Source of the DNA: Flammula alnicola
Lineage: Eukaryota > Basidiomycota > Agaricomycetes > Agaricales > Strophariaceae
Length of the DNA: 64,000 bases
Assembly: GCA_015499995.1 (NCBI GenBank)
Contig: JADNRV010000037.1
Coordinates: 62,001-126,000 of the forward strand
Direction: 5' to 3'
The first letter of the stretch is position 1. Every line of letters starts with the position of its first letter. The translations under genes and the position numbers were made by a program. Shown here piece after piece: positions 32,731 to 43,721 of this stretch. Below the pieces are notes generated by a model. The model saw only the letters and a program-made list of their open reading frames with translations. It searched no databases and was not told the origin of the DNA.

Positions 32731-35245
32731 AGGTGTTGATGTCGCGACCAATACCAGCGAGGCGATCAAGAATATTGAGAACTTTTCCCACGCTTGTTTA
32801 TCCAATCTCTCGAGCTACAAAAAAATTCATGCAATGTGCGACTCCCCTACTATCGCACCCTGAATTAAAAGTGCGTTTTGAAGACCGCTTTACCCGTATT
32901 CATTCTTATTCAATGTATGTTATTTTTTCGACATTTGAAAAGCAGGGTGATAACATTTTGAGGGGACTCAGGTCTCGCGCGACTGCCACAGGATAGACAT
33001 CTCATCCCAATATTTACCGGTAAATCTAGAAAAAATAGAAGCCAGGAAACTGAGGAAGATCGCCGATTTTTGGCCGATTTACTTTATATTTACTATTAGG
33101 GAGGGGGTAGTTACCATGCTTTCAGGATCAAGACCCTGAACATCAGATGATCTCGACATATATATTCTAATGAGGCTTTATCTCTTGATAACATTTTGTC
33201 TGTGGCGAATGTATGGTGAAAAATGCCAAATTGAAATTGGCCACTCGTTGAATAGCAAGGCATCTCATGCACGTTTCACGCTACCCCTCTCACAATATGA
33301 GATAGTAATTCAATTATCAGGCGACTATCTTACACCACCATAATGCGGCTAGTCTACCGTCTGCAAGAGCCTCCAGGCTATAGACGATGATAAATTTCAA
33401 ATCTTCATTCTTCGCAGACCACGGTGACCGATTTGGAGGCAGGCGGACAGGCTTGGACTTCCGTGCGCTCACTAAGCGCTTATTCCCCACAGACCTCGAG
33501 GCAATCACGAGTCATTCCATTGCTGAATTTTCTTCTGCCCCAAAATAGTAATTTGAACGGAAAGCGAAGGGAAAAAATAGGACGTCATGTCTAGCTGATT
33601 AGGAAGGCCCGAAAGAAGTGGAAATGATGTCGTGGAATTTCACGCGCCCACAACAAGCCAACGGTCTGAGAAAGCTAGCCGCAACAATACTTGACAAGTA
33701 TACTACTTACTTTCGAGATCGATGCAACTCTTATCCATAACTCAAGCACTATTTTCCCGGCTTTCAACGTTGAGGGTGGTCAATTTGACGAAGTTTGATT
33801 CACCCGACTCTAGAGAAGGTCCTTCTAAAGGCATTGCCCAACGAGGTGAAATCGAAACCAGATCGTCCGCGATGGCATTAAGCAATGTGCTTTGGGATTG
33901 ATAGCGGAAAGGATATACGTTGGAACTCGCTCGTGGCCGTACAGGTTAATGAAGGATGCGGCATCGTCGAGAGACCGACAGCAATGGAGAGAAATACATC
34001 TTGGTTAGCCAACAACGTCGCCAAGACTCAGTCGCATTGGTTAATCGATGATAGCGTCGACGGGTAGAAGTAAGTCCCAAGAAGATAAGATGTCAGTTCA
34101 GTGGCTCGTTTCTAGTCATGAAATGAGGACTCATGAAACAGTCTTTATCACTGTGATATTTCGGAGTGTACATGAGGTGCAAGCTCAGCCAAGAGACCTA
34201 GTGCTCCTGAGTGAATTCCCCAAGATTCCCCAGAGCTTGTTCGTGTCTTCCCCGATGAAGCCGTTGAAGGGACCAGAAACGCGCCCATGGACTAGTATGG
34301 AAAGAGAGCCTAGAACAGGTGTCGAATCGAGGTATTTGTTGCAAATTTTAACAACTCAATAATTGCCGGTACGAGTTGGAGTTGAGGCCAATATATTCCG
34401 TCGGCCATGAGGAGAAATGGCGCCAGAATACTAGTGCATTTTTTCAGGGAGAAAAAACAGCTGCCACCATATATATATATTAAAAATTCACCTTTTGTGT
34501 AATTTTTTGTCGGCACCGACGCAGATCGTGCTGTGTATCACCGAGAACACACAAGGTCAAGTTACAGGTTACGGTCTTTGGGAATCCATTGCCCGCAACA
34601 TGGACCATATTATTCGCCAGTACAGACGCAGAGAGGATTTTCGCAAGGTTTCGAGTGTAATGACCCGTGCGCCACGACAAAAAGCACAAGTACCTGGGCG
34701 CTGTGAAATTCAAGTTGTGTGTATCAGAAGTCATCTTGAGCAGAGAATAGGATGCATCGGTTGAGCGTTGAGCGGTAGATAGTAATGGTTCACTTTTCGT
34801 GGCGTCGGCGCCATGCATGTAGTAGTAGGGCGCCAAAGCGAGAGTGCCGGCAAGCAAGAGCAAACATGGATATGGCTCCCTCGCTCGTTGCGATCAAACA
34901 ATCACCGTCTTGACGTTATTTGAATTCTTCTATTGCCATGCCGTCAGGAGCTCTCTTGGATCTGCGGGATCTTGTTTTGATCTGATGTGTTGACGTGAGG
35001 GACAAAGACAATAAGAAGTGGAACGGAAGTCGAATATGGTAAGGGGAAAACAATTAGAGAGGAGTCGTTCCGTATCCCCTTCTTAATCCGAGTTATAAGG
35101 TTCTGTCAGTGTCCGCAAGTTTCTCTCCTCTTTCTCCTGCTCTCCATCAAGGACATTTCCCTTTCTTCGTCTTCCCACTTTCAAATCCTACATTTCGGGC
35201 CCGGTTTACCATTCCAAGCCATTCATTTCTTCATTGCCTCCCCCA
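32731..35245. other. Long gene-free region
   Basis: This 2.5-kb stretch lies between DAD3 and the BTB-like gene. A short AT dinucleotide run lies near 34468-34480. A minus-strand frame at 34480-34863 starts hydrophobic and then looks protein-like for about 60 codons, but lacks an ATG and a convincing partner exon. A pyrimidine-rich promoter tract (35125-35240) precedes the BTB-like gene. No RNA gene, transposon protein or terminal repeat is seen. Confidence 0.45.
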
Positions 35246-36369
35246 ATGTCATCAGACAATAACTCTAGTGCGGCTTGTGATGTTAAAAGGGCGGAGGAAA
35301 TTTCTCTTTTGTTCCAGTGCTGCCGCGGGTCTGGCCAATCTATGATCCCCTGTCTACATACATCGGCTCCAGCTCAAGACTGCAAGCCATCTTCACCACC
35401 CACAATGCCTTCCTTTGAACCAAGACCTTTTCCTCCCCCTTCCTTGACTGGTGTCCCCATTGACTACATAACCGAGCAACTTCATAATTTGGCAGCTCAA
35501 TTTTGGGATATACCTGACTCTGCCGACTGTACCATAAGTGTGTCTTACTTCATGATTCAGTCCGAGTACCCTCTAACATATTTGTTTTCTTAGTTGTTCC
35601 TTTCCCGCACGCTCAAGGGATACCTGAGCTACCTGCTTTATCATTAACTTCGGTCATCGAGCCCACCTTCTCGTTTGCTGCGAACTATGAAAACACGAAC
35701 CTGGGACGGAGAGCGACTCAGCCTCCGTTGAACGCGGTTCCTCGCATTTCGATGCAGGTCCGTCGCTTTCCATGACGATTGGGGATTTTACACTGACCCG
35801 ATGAACAGCTTCATATCGACTATCTTGCTGCCCATTCGAGTTACCTTCGAGGACTTTTCAGCGGTGCCCTCCCCCTGGACTTGATGTATTCTTCCACCCC
35901 TCCCAGCTCCAGCTCTTCCGTGCCCGCTGATCGCCTGCCTCGCCTAATGCCCTGCTCACCTGATCATCCCATCCTCTTCCTTCCGGTACCCGACCCCACT
36001 TCTTTCCACCTTCTTGTCCATTGGATGTACTTTGGAGACCTCACATACATCCAAGATTGTCTTCACCAAGGCCTCATTCAATGGGAAGGCATTGCTCGGA
36101 ACGTCGAATACCTTGGCTTGAACTCGGAAATCAAAATATTCTTGGGCAACTGGTATCATGCATGGTTAGATACCGACAGGGAAGCCGAGAGTTGTAGTGG
36201 AGACTCTGATACTGTTTTCGCCGACTCCGACTCCGAAGACGAGGATTATTCGACCACCTCCGATCTCGATGAATTTCCCGAAAGCGACGATGAAAAACTT
36301 GCTTCCCGCGGGAGGACGACAACGACTCGGCCATTGTCATTCCAATCTCTACGTTCACCCAGCGTTTAG
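35246..36369 (+). CDS. BTB/POZ-like fungal protein with acidic tail
   Basis: Exons 35246-35537, 35594-35757 and 35809-36369 give 338 residues. The C-terminal half reads LHIDYLAAHSSYLRGLFSGALPLDL, then ILFLPVPDPTSFHLLVHWMYFGDLTYI, then GIARNVEYLGL. This is the order of a BTB fold: a strand and helix with H.S..L..LF, a long basidiomycete-type insertion, and the L..WMY helix. The tail is strongly acidic and Ser-rich (residues about 275-320). The N-terminus is Cys/Ser/Pro-rich. From memory the WMYFG and GIARNVEYLG patterns recall basidiomycete Clp1 (clampless1)-type proteins, which control dikaryon development, but I cannot verify this. Molecular function is unknown. Confidence 0.7.
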
Positions 36370-37309
36370 CTTTGTGTGGATTCTACCGCTGGGTGTACGA
36401 AACTATTTTTCGTTCGTCCCTCCAGTGTCTTAGGACTTTGCCATTATCATTATTCCTCTTGATTCTTTTCTTGCTTAAATCAAGAGTATATATCACGTTC
36501 CTTTCGACCTTCGAGCGTATCTGCTTCCTGTACTCTAGTGTGTCTTCCCAGGAGCAGACGCCTGACATTCCTTCTTCGACTCTTTCTCTCGATTTTTTAT
36601 TTTCACACTGTGTTGTCCTGTGTTATCTATCATGATCATCTTCGTCGACGAGTTTTAGGACCCACGATTCACGATGTTGGTGGAGCAATAGCGGTAGCCG
36701 CAGTAGTAAAACAATTACAATAGTTGTACAACAAGTTCGTTGCTTGGCTTCGAATTCTCTATTAGCCTGGAGGTGTGTTACGAGAAAAGAACTCAAAGTA
36801 CATCAGAAAACCTCACGGCGACTGTATGTAGATTCTCGCAGATTCTCATAACTCCAAGTCTTCACAGGCGCTTCGTAACAGTTTATTGTCTTTGGTTGCG
36901 AGGCCACCGCAACATTTTCTCTGACCGTGAGCAGATGCGAACAGAAGGCGTTGACGGTCGTAATTACTGTCGCCACATGTGTGGGCGCCTCGTGCTCAGT
37001 CGGGAAGGCCTGATTTGGCACCGATCCCGGAGAACAAAAAGCAAGGAACAAAAGAGGATCCGGCAAGTTTTTTTTTCGCATCAGCCAATGATTTTCTCCT
37101 TCGTAATTGTCCGAGCAGGGTCCAGTGGTCATGTCGAGGAGCGACACCGAAAATGGCGGAAGTGAAGTTGCAATTTAAATGGCAGGGAAATCAGACATCA
37201 AGAAGAAAAAGGAGGATATAGAAGCGTATATTAGCCGTCTACTGAACGAATGACGGTCTTCATTTTTTAAATGCATGATACTAGTAGAGGGGAAATCGAA
37301 GAGAAATAA
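36370..37309. other. Convergent intergenic region
   Basis: About 940 bp between the 3' ends of the BTB-like and kinase genes. Frames at 36740-37165 (plus) and 36803-37147 (minus) overlap each other and look random. Confidence 0.5.
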
Positions 37310-38825
37310 TCAAATAAGCGGCCTCTCAGGAAAGCGATTGTCGTGCGCAAGATGGATAGGTGGCTCGACGAGTGCCAGGCCCGGAACATGGCTCTGCTTC
37401 GGTAGAGGCATGTCGTGCCACAGCTCGGACATGTTGCGCGCTTTAGGGATGAAGGGGGCCTGAAAACAGAGAAGTAGAGATTATCAAATCAAAGACGAGT
37501 CAAGAAACATGCAGGAGACTGCTACATACCAGGTACTGTCTGTTGGACATTTTCAACCAGTCAACATTAGAAAGCCAAGGATGATCTTGAACCTCTTCAG
37601 CCGAAGCAGAACCGAGCCGCGATGCGGGCTCTACCGTCAATAAACTTTCGACCAGGTCTTTCAAATTCCTGCCGATCTTGACATCTAACGGCCATTCGAA
37701 GACCCCTTGGAGTATTTGCATTTCAGTCGCAATGGACGTCTGACCACAGAAAGCCTGAGTAATCACGCACGTCAGCAAAGGAAATACCAGGCATGCAATG
37801 TGTGAATAACCCACCAATTTTCCTGTCACCATTTCGTACAAAATGCAGCCACTTGACCACCAGTCTAGCGAGAAGGGACTATCCCACGGTTGATATGCAG
37901 ACGATAGGTGACACTCGGGGGCCATGTAAAATGGCGACCCTCTTTGTTTCCAAATGCCATCGCTGTCGTCAGCCATTGCAGACGAGCCGAAGTCTGTCAA
38001 GACCAGATAACCGTCTGGACCGATGAGAATATTTTCCGGTTTCACGTCACGGTGCGCGATCTTGCATTTCTCCAGGAACTCCAGAGCAAGGACAAGGTTG
38101 GCATAATAAAAATTGGCATCGGCAAGACTAAGCCCTCCTTTCGATTTTCGGATCAATGAGCGAAGAGTCCCGCCTGGGATGAATTCCAGAGCAATGTAGA
38201 GCATTTGAGAGTCGTGGAACGACTGTAGCATGCCCGTTACAAAGGGGGACCATGGCATGTAGGCGAGGCTGGCGCGCTCAGAGTTAACCGCGTAGGAATG
38301 CCTTTCAAGAGGAGCATCGCGGTCGGATGAACACGATAACTGGGTCGCTGCATGAGTTCGATATTGCTTCCTTCGCATTGCTTTCAGTGCAAATACTGAA
38401 GGTTGGTCCATGTAATGCGATTTACGCTTTACAGCGACCATAAAAACTTGGTCGTTGCCTTTACCTACCATGAATAGTGAGCAAAGTGGAAAGGCTATAT
38501 ATATAGGGGCAAACGGACCTAGTACTCTTCTGCATTCCATATCCTTCAAGCTCAATGTTGGTGGACGAGGGTCTTTGGGAATCGGGACAACATTTGGATC
38601 CGGACTTTCTGTGAACTGCGAACAGACGATAACATCAGCTCTGTAGACAGTGAGTTCGGTTTCGAGTATCATGACACTGACCTCTTGGTGATATTTTCCT
38701 TCATAATCCGCCTTGAATGGCTTGCCAAGTTGGGATCCCAAAACTGTTCTATAAACGTATTTTGAGCCTAGTGGCGTGTAGGAGTCTCGCAGGGAGGAAG
38801 GCCTAAGAGATCGAATAGCAGGCAT
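37310..38825 (-). CDS. AGC-like serine/threonine protein kinase
   Basis: Minus-strand exons 38825-38682, 38615-38519, 38464-37815, 37754-37530 and 37459-37310 give 421 residues. Kinase motifs are the VLGKGNDQVFMVAV loop, FALKAMRRKQ (ATP-anchoring Lys), YIALEFIPGGTL, IAHRDVKPENIL (catalytic loop with Asp and Lys), LTDFGSS (metal Asp), GSPFYMAPE and LDWWSSGCILYEMVTGKL. The DWWSxG and FxWP patterns and the HPWLSNVDW end point to the AGC/S6K-PKA group. The N-terminal 70 residues are family-unique. The glycine loop is degenerate (GKGNDQ instead of GxGxxG), yet all catalytic residues remain, so it is probably active. The C-terminal tail after the kinase core is short and I do not see a clear hydrophobic motif. 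No specific orthologue is assigned. Confidence 0.82.
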
Positions 38826-39429
38826 ATCTTGAATTCGCGTGAAGCAAGTTTGAGTCAAAAGAGGTCTGTCGGAGGTGAAGATTGAGAGGAACCTTTATTC
38901 AGGTATAAGTTTAAGAAACAGAGGCAAGCAATTGTTTTTAGAGACCGAGTGGCACTCTCGATGGCCCAGGTGTAAAGTTGCATTGTTCTCCATACTGCGA
39001 TAATATGGGCCATTCGGAGACCTTCCAATTATGATGACGAAAAGCAAGTAAAATTAAGCACGGTCCTTGCATGGTCGCCTACGCTGTATAGGCATTTCGG
39101 CCGTGTGTGAGTCCAACATTCGTTCGGAGAGTACAACAACGTACTCGAGCCTGTCAACATTTCATGGAGTCGAATTCGGGTTCACCAGCAATTGCCACCC
39201 AAGCCAATCTCAGACATCATCCTTGCAGCCATGAGCACGAACACGGCAAGATACGTTCTGAATGAACTGAGTTCCAACATCCGCCGAGTAAGTACGTGAA
39301 AGTTTAGGTTCAACTTCCCAGCTCCGAGCCAGATTGGACGATATCACGTTTGTGTTCCAAATCGAGACCAAGATCATTCCACTTGATTTCTTCTTCTATC
39401 TCCATCACCTTCATCAGAGGCTAAGCGCC
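38826..39429. other. Divergent promoter region, kinase and IPK1
   Basis: About 600 bp. An ATG at 39231 opens a 19-codon exon that could be joined to the IPK1 frame through a 34-nt gap with intron-like ends (gtaagt to cccag), adding about 60 residues. That gap is shorter than the other introns here, so I treat it as untranslated or uncertain. Confidence 0.4.
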
Positions 39430-40942
39430 ATGGCAGATATTCTTCAGACAAAGCCTAGTGACTGGGAATATGTGTCCGAGGGTGGTGCAACGATTGTCTT
39501 CTCCTACACCGGACCTTCACATCCCGACTTTGATGGCAGGGTACTGCGACTGAGAAAATCAGTAGCCCTGCTGCAGAGTCTCAAAAGGAAGGCTCGTCTG
39601 AATATCTAGACCAAGAGCCCACTGAAGACGAGCCAGATGATCCAACGATCGAGTACCAGACAAGATGCATGCAAAGATTGATACCCCCCGAACATCTTCC
39701 CCGATTGCAGTCGCTGCAGTTACACCGATCTTGGCTCGAAGAACTTGTCGAATTGCACAACACTGCTCGGCCAGAAGAGCGAAGAACAAAGGACGAAGTG
39801 GATCTGAAGAGAAAGAAGGGTGTATTGGCTACAGATCTGGTGGGCGGGAATTGGCTGGCAGTAGAAATCAAAGTAAGTTCGCTCACTGCAACGTGTCCTA
39901 CCATCTCAAGATCTCAAATATTAACCCCCAAAATTATTTTCTCTTCTCAGCCAAAGTGGGCCTTCTTACCATCGCCAGTTCACCTCTCAGAAGAAACGAA
40001 AGTGATAAAGACGAAGACTTGTCGATTCTGCATGCATTCGTATCTCAGAGCTCAGCAAAGCAAACGAGAAGTCACGGATTATTGTCCACTTGATTTATTC
40101 TCAGGTGATGAACCTCGCATTACCAAGGCTGTTCATAGCTTATGGGATGCGTGGGTTGTGAGTAATGCGACTGCCAATAACCTCAAGATTTTTGCCCGGG
40201 GGAAGTTCGTGACGCCTTCTGAAGTCAGTTGGCTTATTTTTCTTTAAATTTTCCCGTCGATTGATGTCTGCATCTAGGCCCATATAATGCTATCAGAAAA
40301 CGAGACCGTCGGCCACGACTTGAGCGCAATTCGTGATACTTTTGCGTCTGCGCTTGTCCAACGACTACTCCATACTCCCGTTCTTCGTATTCTCTCCGAG
40401 TTGCAACGCAATCTAGACGTTCTAGACATCGAAGGGTTATCTAAACTATGGCGATTAACAGAAACGTCTGCCCCACTCTATCGGGAAACATTTTCATCAT
40501 TCTTTGAACAAACACCTGAAGGTTCCGAGTCGGCACCTCCTTCCACCCCTCTAGGCGTGAGCTCTTTTTTTTGCAGTCTCCAGAACCTAATATCTCCGAT
40601 TGGGCTGATTTCGTGGAGACTTATATATCACCCAACAAGCCAGAATTGGACCACTCGAGTCCATCGCCGGAAAACCTACGCTATTATCTTCTGTCTTACC
40701 TTCTTTCTGCGACGTTCAAGGACTGCTCTATTATTGCTAAATTAGACTTCCTGCGACCTTCGGCACATCCTCAGGTGGAAATAACTCCAGGTTCCTTGAC
40801 CCTCATCGATTTGGATCCGAAAAGTATGGCCAAGCTGAAGGGCTGGGAGAAATTGGATCAGGAAATTGTGCGCACATATGCCTCCTCTCAGAAGAAAACC
40901 TGCATAGATGCGTGGCAAGTGCGGGGTTCAACCTCCAACTAG
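39430..40942 (+). CDS. IPK1: Inositol-pentakisphosphate 2-kinase, with one or two -1 frame breaks
   Basis: Exons 39430-39872, 39951-40223, 40278-40556 and 40577-40942 give about 453 residues once a break is allowed for. DWEYVSEGGATIVFSYTG and LRLRK are the N-lobe signature of Ipk1. KGVLATDLVGGNWLAVEIKPKW, then CRFCMHSYL and YCPLDLFSG, is the inositol-binding region, and LTLIDLDPK is the metal-binding motif. Ipk1 converts InsP5 to InsP6, used in mRNA export and phosphate sensing. Exon 1 is one base short: after LRLRK the frame runs to a stop at 39609, while the next frame reads on perfectly, consistent with a missing A in the run 39555-39558. At 40557-40576 a 20-nt segment with gtgagc...ttgcag ends is too short for a normal intron; one extra T in its run of eight would also restore frame. 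Confidence 0.87.
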
Positions 40943-41331
40943 CTGTATCCCTATTACTTTGTCTCTCAATATTTATCTCCGACACTGCGGCGTTATCCCG
41001 TCAGTGCTTAATTCAGGGCTTATTTTAATGCGTTGCTTTAATGCGAGGGCTCTCTCCGTTTTGTATTCCTTCACATTTGTCTGGTATATTGTAGATGATA
41101 TCGCTTGCTATTTGAAGTTCGAGTGCCAGAGTCTAGACATTTTTAAGATAGGGGTACGAGCTCATCATGTGAATTAATGTGCACGGAAGAGGTCCGTTCA
41201 ACTTGAACTCAACGCGTGAATGTCAGGAAGAGAAACCGGTTGAAAGCCGCTCCTTTCGATTGACAAGTCACCTTGTATCCCCTCCACTCCGTTTACATCC
41301 ATAATACCAGCTCGTTTTATACCTTGAAATA
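40943..41331. other. Intergenic region, IPK1 to IVD
   Basis: About 390 bp with the IPK1 3' flank and the IVD promoter. Nothing else is seen. Confidence 0.5.
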
Positions 41332-43107
41332 ATGGCTTCTCTTCAAGCTTTGAAGTTATCCCGAACCCGTGGACGTGGATTCTTGGCAAATTCTGGAAAG
41401 GGCGCCATAGCGAACGTTCTCAAGCACCAGAGACGGCATGCTTCGTTCTATAACTCTGACATTGCTGGGCTTACAGAAGAAGAAACCGAGGTACCCATTT
41501 GCATACATCTTTCAGCGGAAATGTTGACGATGTTCATCTCCATATCAGTTTCGCAACGCAGTAACAGAATTCGCCGAGAAAGAAGTGGCACCCGAGCAGC
41601 AGAAGTTGATAAGACCAACACATTCCCGGCGGTACGCGTTTTGATATGCCTTTATGCGTATCGTATTTGACTTTCAGTTATCGTTTTAGGATCTTTGGGA
41701 AAAGTTTGGGTCGATGGGCCTCCTCGGTATCACCGTATCTCCACAGTACGGCGGGCTTTCTCTTGGATATCTGCAACATACACTTGCAATGGAGGCACTT
41801 TCAACTGCGTCAGGATCAGTTGCGCTTTCATATGGCGCTCACTCCAATCTTTGTGTAAACCAGATTCACCGACATGGCACTGAAGCTCAGAAGGAAAAAT
41901 ACCTGCCAGATCTGGTTGCTGGGACAAAGGTCGGAAGCTTAGCCATGAGCGAAGCTGGAAGCGGCAGTGACGTAGTCAGCATGCGTCTAAAAGCCGAGAA
42001 AGTGAGCAATGGTTGGGTACTGAACGGAACCAAGTTCTGGTGAGCAATATCTTAGATCTTTAGAGAAGGACGTATTCTAAATGTAACAGGATTACCAATG
42101 GCCCTGTTGCTTCGACTCTCGTAGTGTACGCCAAAACCGACCCCGAAAAAGGATCCAAAGGCATCACTGCATTCATCGTTGAACGGGGGTTCAAGGGCTT
42201 TTCGACAAGCCCGAAGCTAGATAAATTCGGAATGAGAGGAAGCGACACTTGCGAGTTGGTCTTTGAGAACTGCGAAGTTCCAGATGGTAAGCCGGTATTC
42301 ACGCAGCAATTGACAAGATGCTGACCCGAACACACAGAGAACGTGCTAGGAGAAGTGAATCGTGGGGCTGCAGTTCTTATGTCTGGCTTGGATCTGGAGC
42401 GCATCGTTTTAAGTGGCGGGCCTCTAGGGTATGATGTCCATTTGCATCTTCCCCCAAGAAACTATTTTGACTTCTCACACAGGCTAATGCAAGCAGCATT
42501 CGATTATGCTGTTGAATACGTACACGACAGGAAGCAATTTGGACAGCCCATCGGGACTTTCCAGCTAATGCAAGGTCAGCAAAGGTGTTTCTGCAATGCT
42601 TCAAACGGAACTGATCCTCTCTGCAGGCAAGATAGCCGATATGTACACCAAGTTGAATGCCAGCCGGTCTTATGTTTACGCAGTTGCGAGGGCTTGCGAC
42701 AAGGGCAAAATTAGTCGAAGGGTATGTTTTCGGTGGATTGAAAGTCTCGAAGATCTGTTGTGATCCCGCTCAGACTCGTATATTGTACGATGATGTTTGC
42801 TAACCTTGGCTCTTGTCTCTCCTCTGCAGGACTGTGCAGGGGCAATTCTTTATTCAACGGAGAAGGCTGTAGAGGTTGCATTAGAAGGGATGCAATGCTT
42901 GGGGGGTAATGGTTACATCAACGGTGGGTGTTTGTTGCTGTTGTCAATACTTACGCACCGGATTAATTTGACTGCCTTGGTCACCAATTAGATTATCCAA
43001 TGGGGCGTATCGTTCGCGACTCACGATTATACACCGTCGGTGCGGGCTCACAGGAAATAAGGCGCATGCTCATTGGACGAGAGTTTAACGAGGAATTGAA
43101 ACATTAA
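41332..43107 (+). CDS. IVD1: Isovaleryl-CoA dehydrogenase, mitochondrial, with a -1 frame break in exon 2
   Basis: Exons 41332-41490, 41549-41631, 41690-42039, 42090-42286, 42338-42428, 42483-42574, 42627-42721, 42830-42923 and 42992-43107 give about 425 residues. The N-terminus is rich in Arg, Ser and Ala and poor in acids, as in a mitochondrial leader. Acyl-CoA dehydrogenase motifs are [11 protein letters not shown] (FAD/substrate), [19 protein letters not shown], and [20 protein letters not shown] near the end. [14 protein letters not shown] holds the catalytic Glu at the position special to isovaleryl-CoA dehydrogenases, which catalyse the third step of leucine breakdown. In exon 2 the frame changes from FAEKEVAP to [13 protein letters not shown], as if one C were missing in the run 41591-41593. 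Everything else is intact, so a sequence error is more likely than a dead gene. Confidence 0.9.
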
Positions 43108-43721
43108 AGATCAGATTGAAGGAAGCTAACTTTGGACTGCGCCCTTTGAAGAGGTATTACCGTGCGAGCAATTCCATTTTCTATGTTTCTAGTTGCACTA
43201 AAATTTGAGTTCGCAGAATAACATTATATACTATTCTGAGCATTATTTGAAGTGATATATGCTATGAAGGGAAGAAATTAGCGACGGACCTTCAAACTTC
43301 AAACTTACAGTTCGCCGTCAATGAGGCACGCTGCGGCCAACGCAAGTCAATATTTTCAATGCATGCAGTAGTGGCAACTGCCGCGGATGAGCAGGGTTAA
43401 GATTTTCCCAAGGTACACAGCACTCGACATGTACAAATACATTTGGAATATCTCGGGCGTTTCTCGATCTTTTCACCGTCGATCGTCATAAATTTGGGGC
43501 CCACCTGAGTATATGCATTATTTTATTTATATAACTTCAAAGTTTATAATCTGGCTCGGCTCAACGAACAATAATTTATTCGTTGGCCTATCTTCGCTGA
43601 CTTATATATCAGCCAGGTTCTCCACGCGCCCAGCCACCACTGGAAAACGAGACGTCAGCCTCTCTTTTATTCACTTACTTGCTTTGTACCGCAGGCTTGT
43701 TTTGGACGATGGGTTTCCTAG
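43108..43721. other. Intergenic region with unresolved 5' part of the Zn2Cys6 gene
   Basis: About 600 bp follow the IVD stop. The beginning of the transcription factor probably lies near 43600-43721, but I could not place its start codon. A CT-rich tract occurs around 43655-43675. Confidence 0.4.

Noticed and set aside
34480..34863. Minus-strand frame with a hydrophobic start and about 60 protein-like codons
   Set aside because: No in-frame ATG, no identifiable upstream exon, and a low-complexity continuation. Left as unassigned.
36740..37165. 141-codon plus-strand frame between the BTB-like and kinase genes
   Set aside because: Composition and the overlapping antisense frame suggest random sequence; no splicing or motif support.
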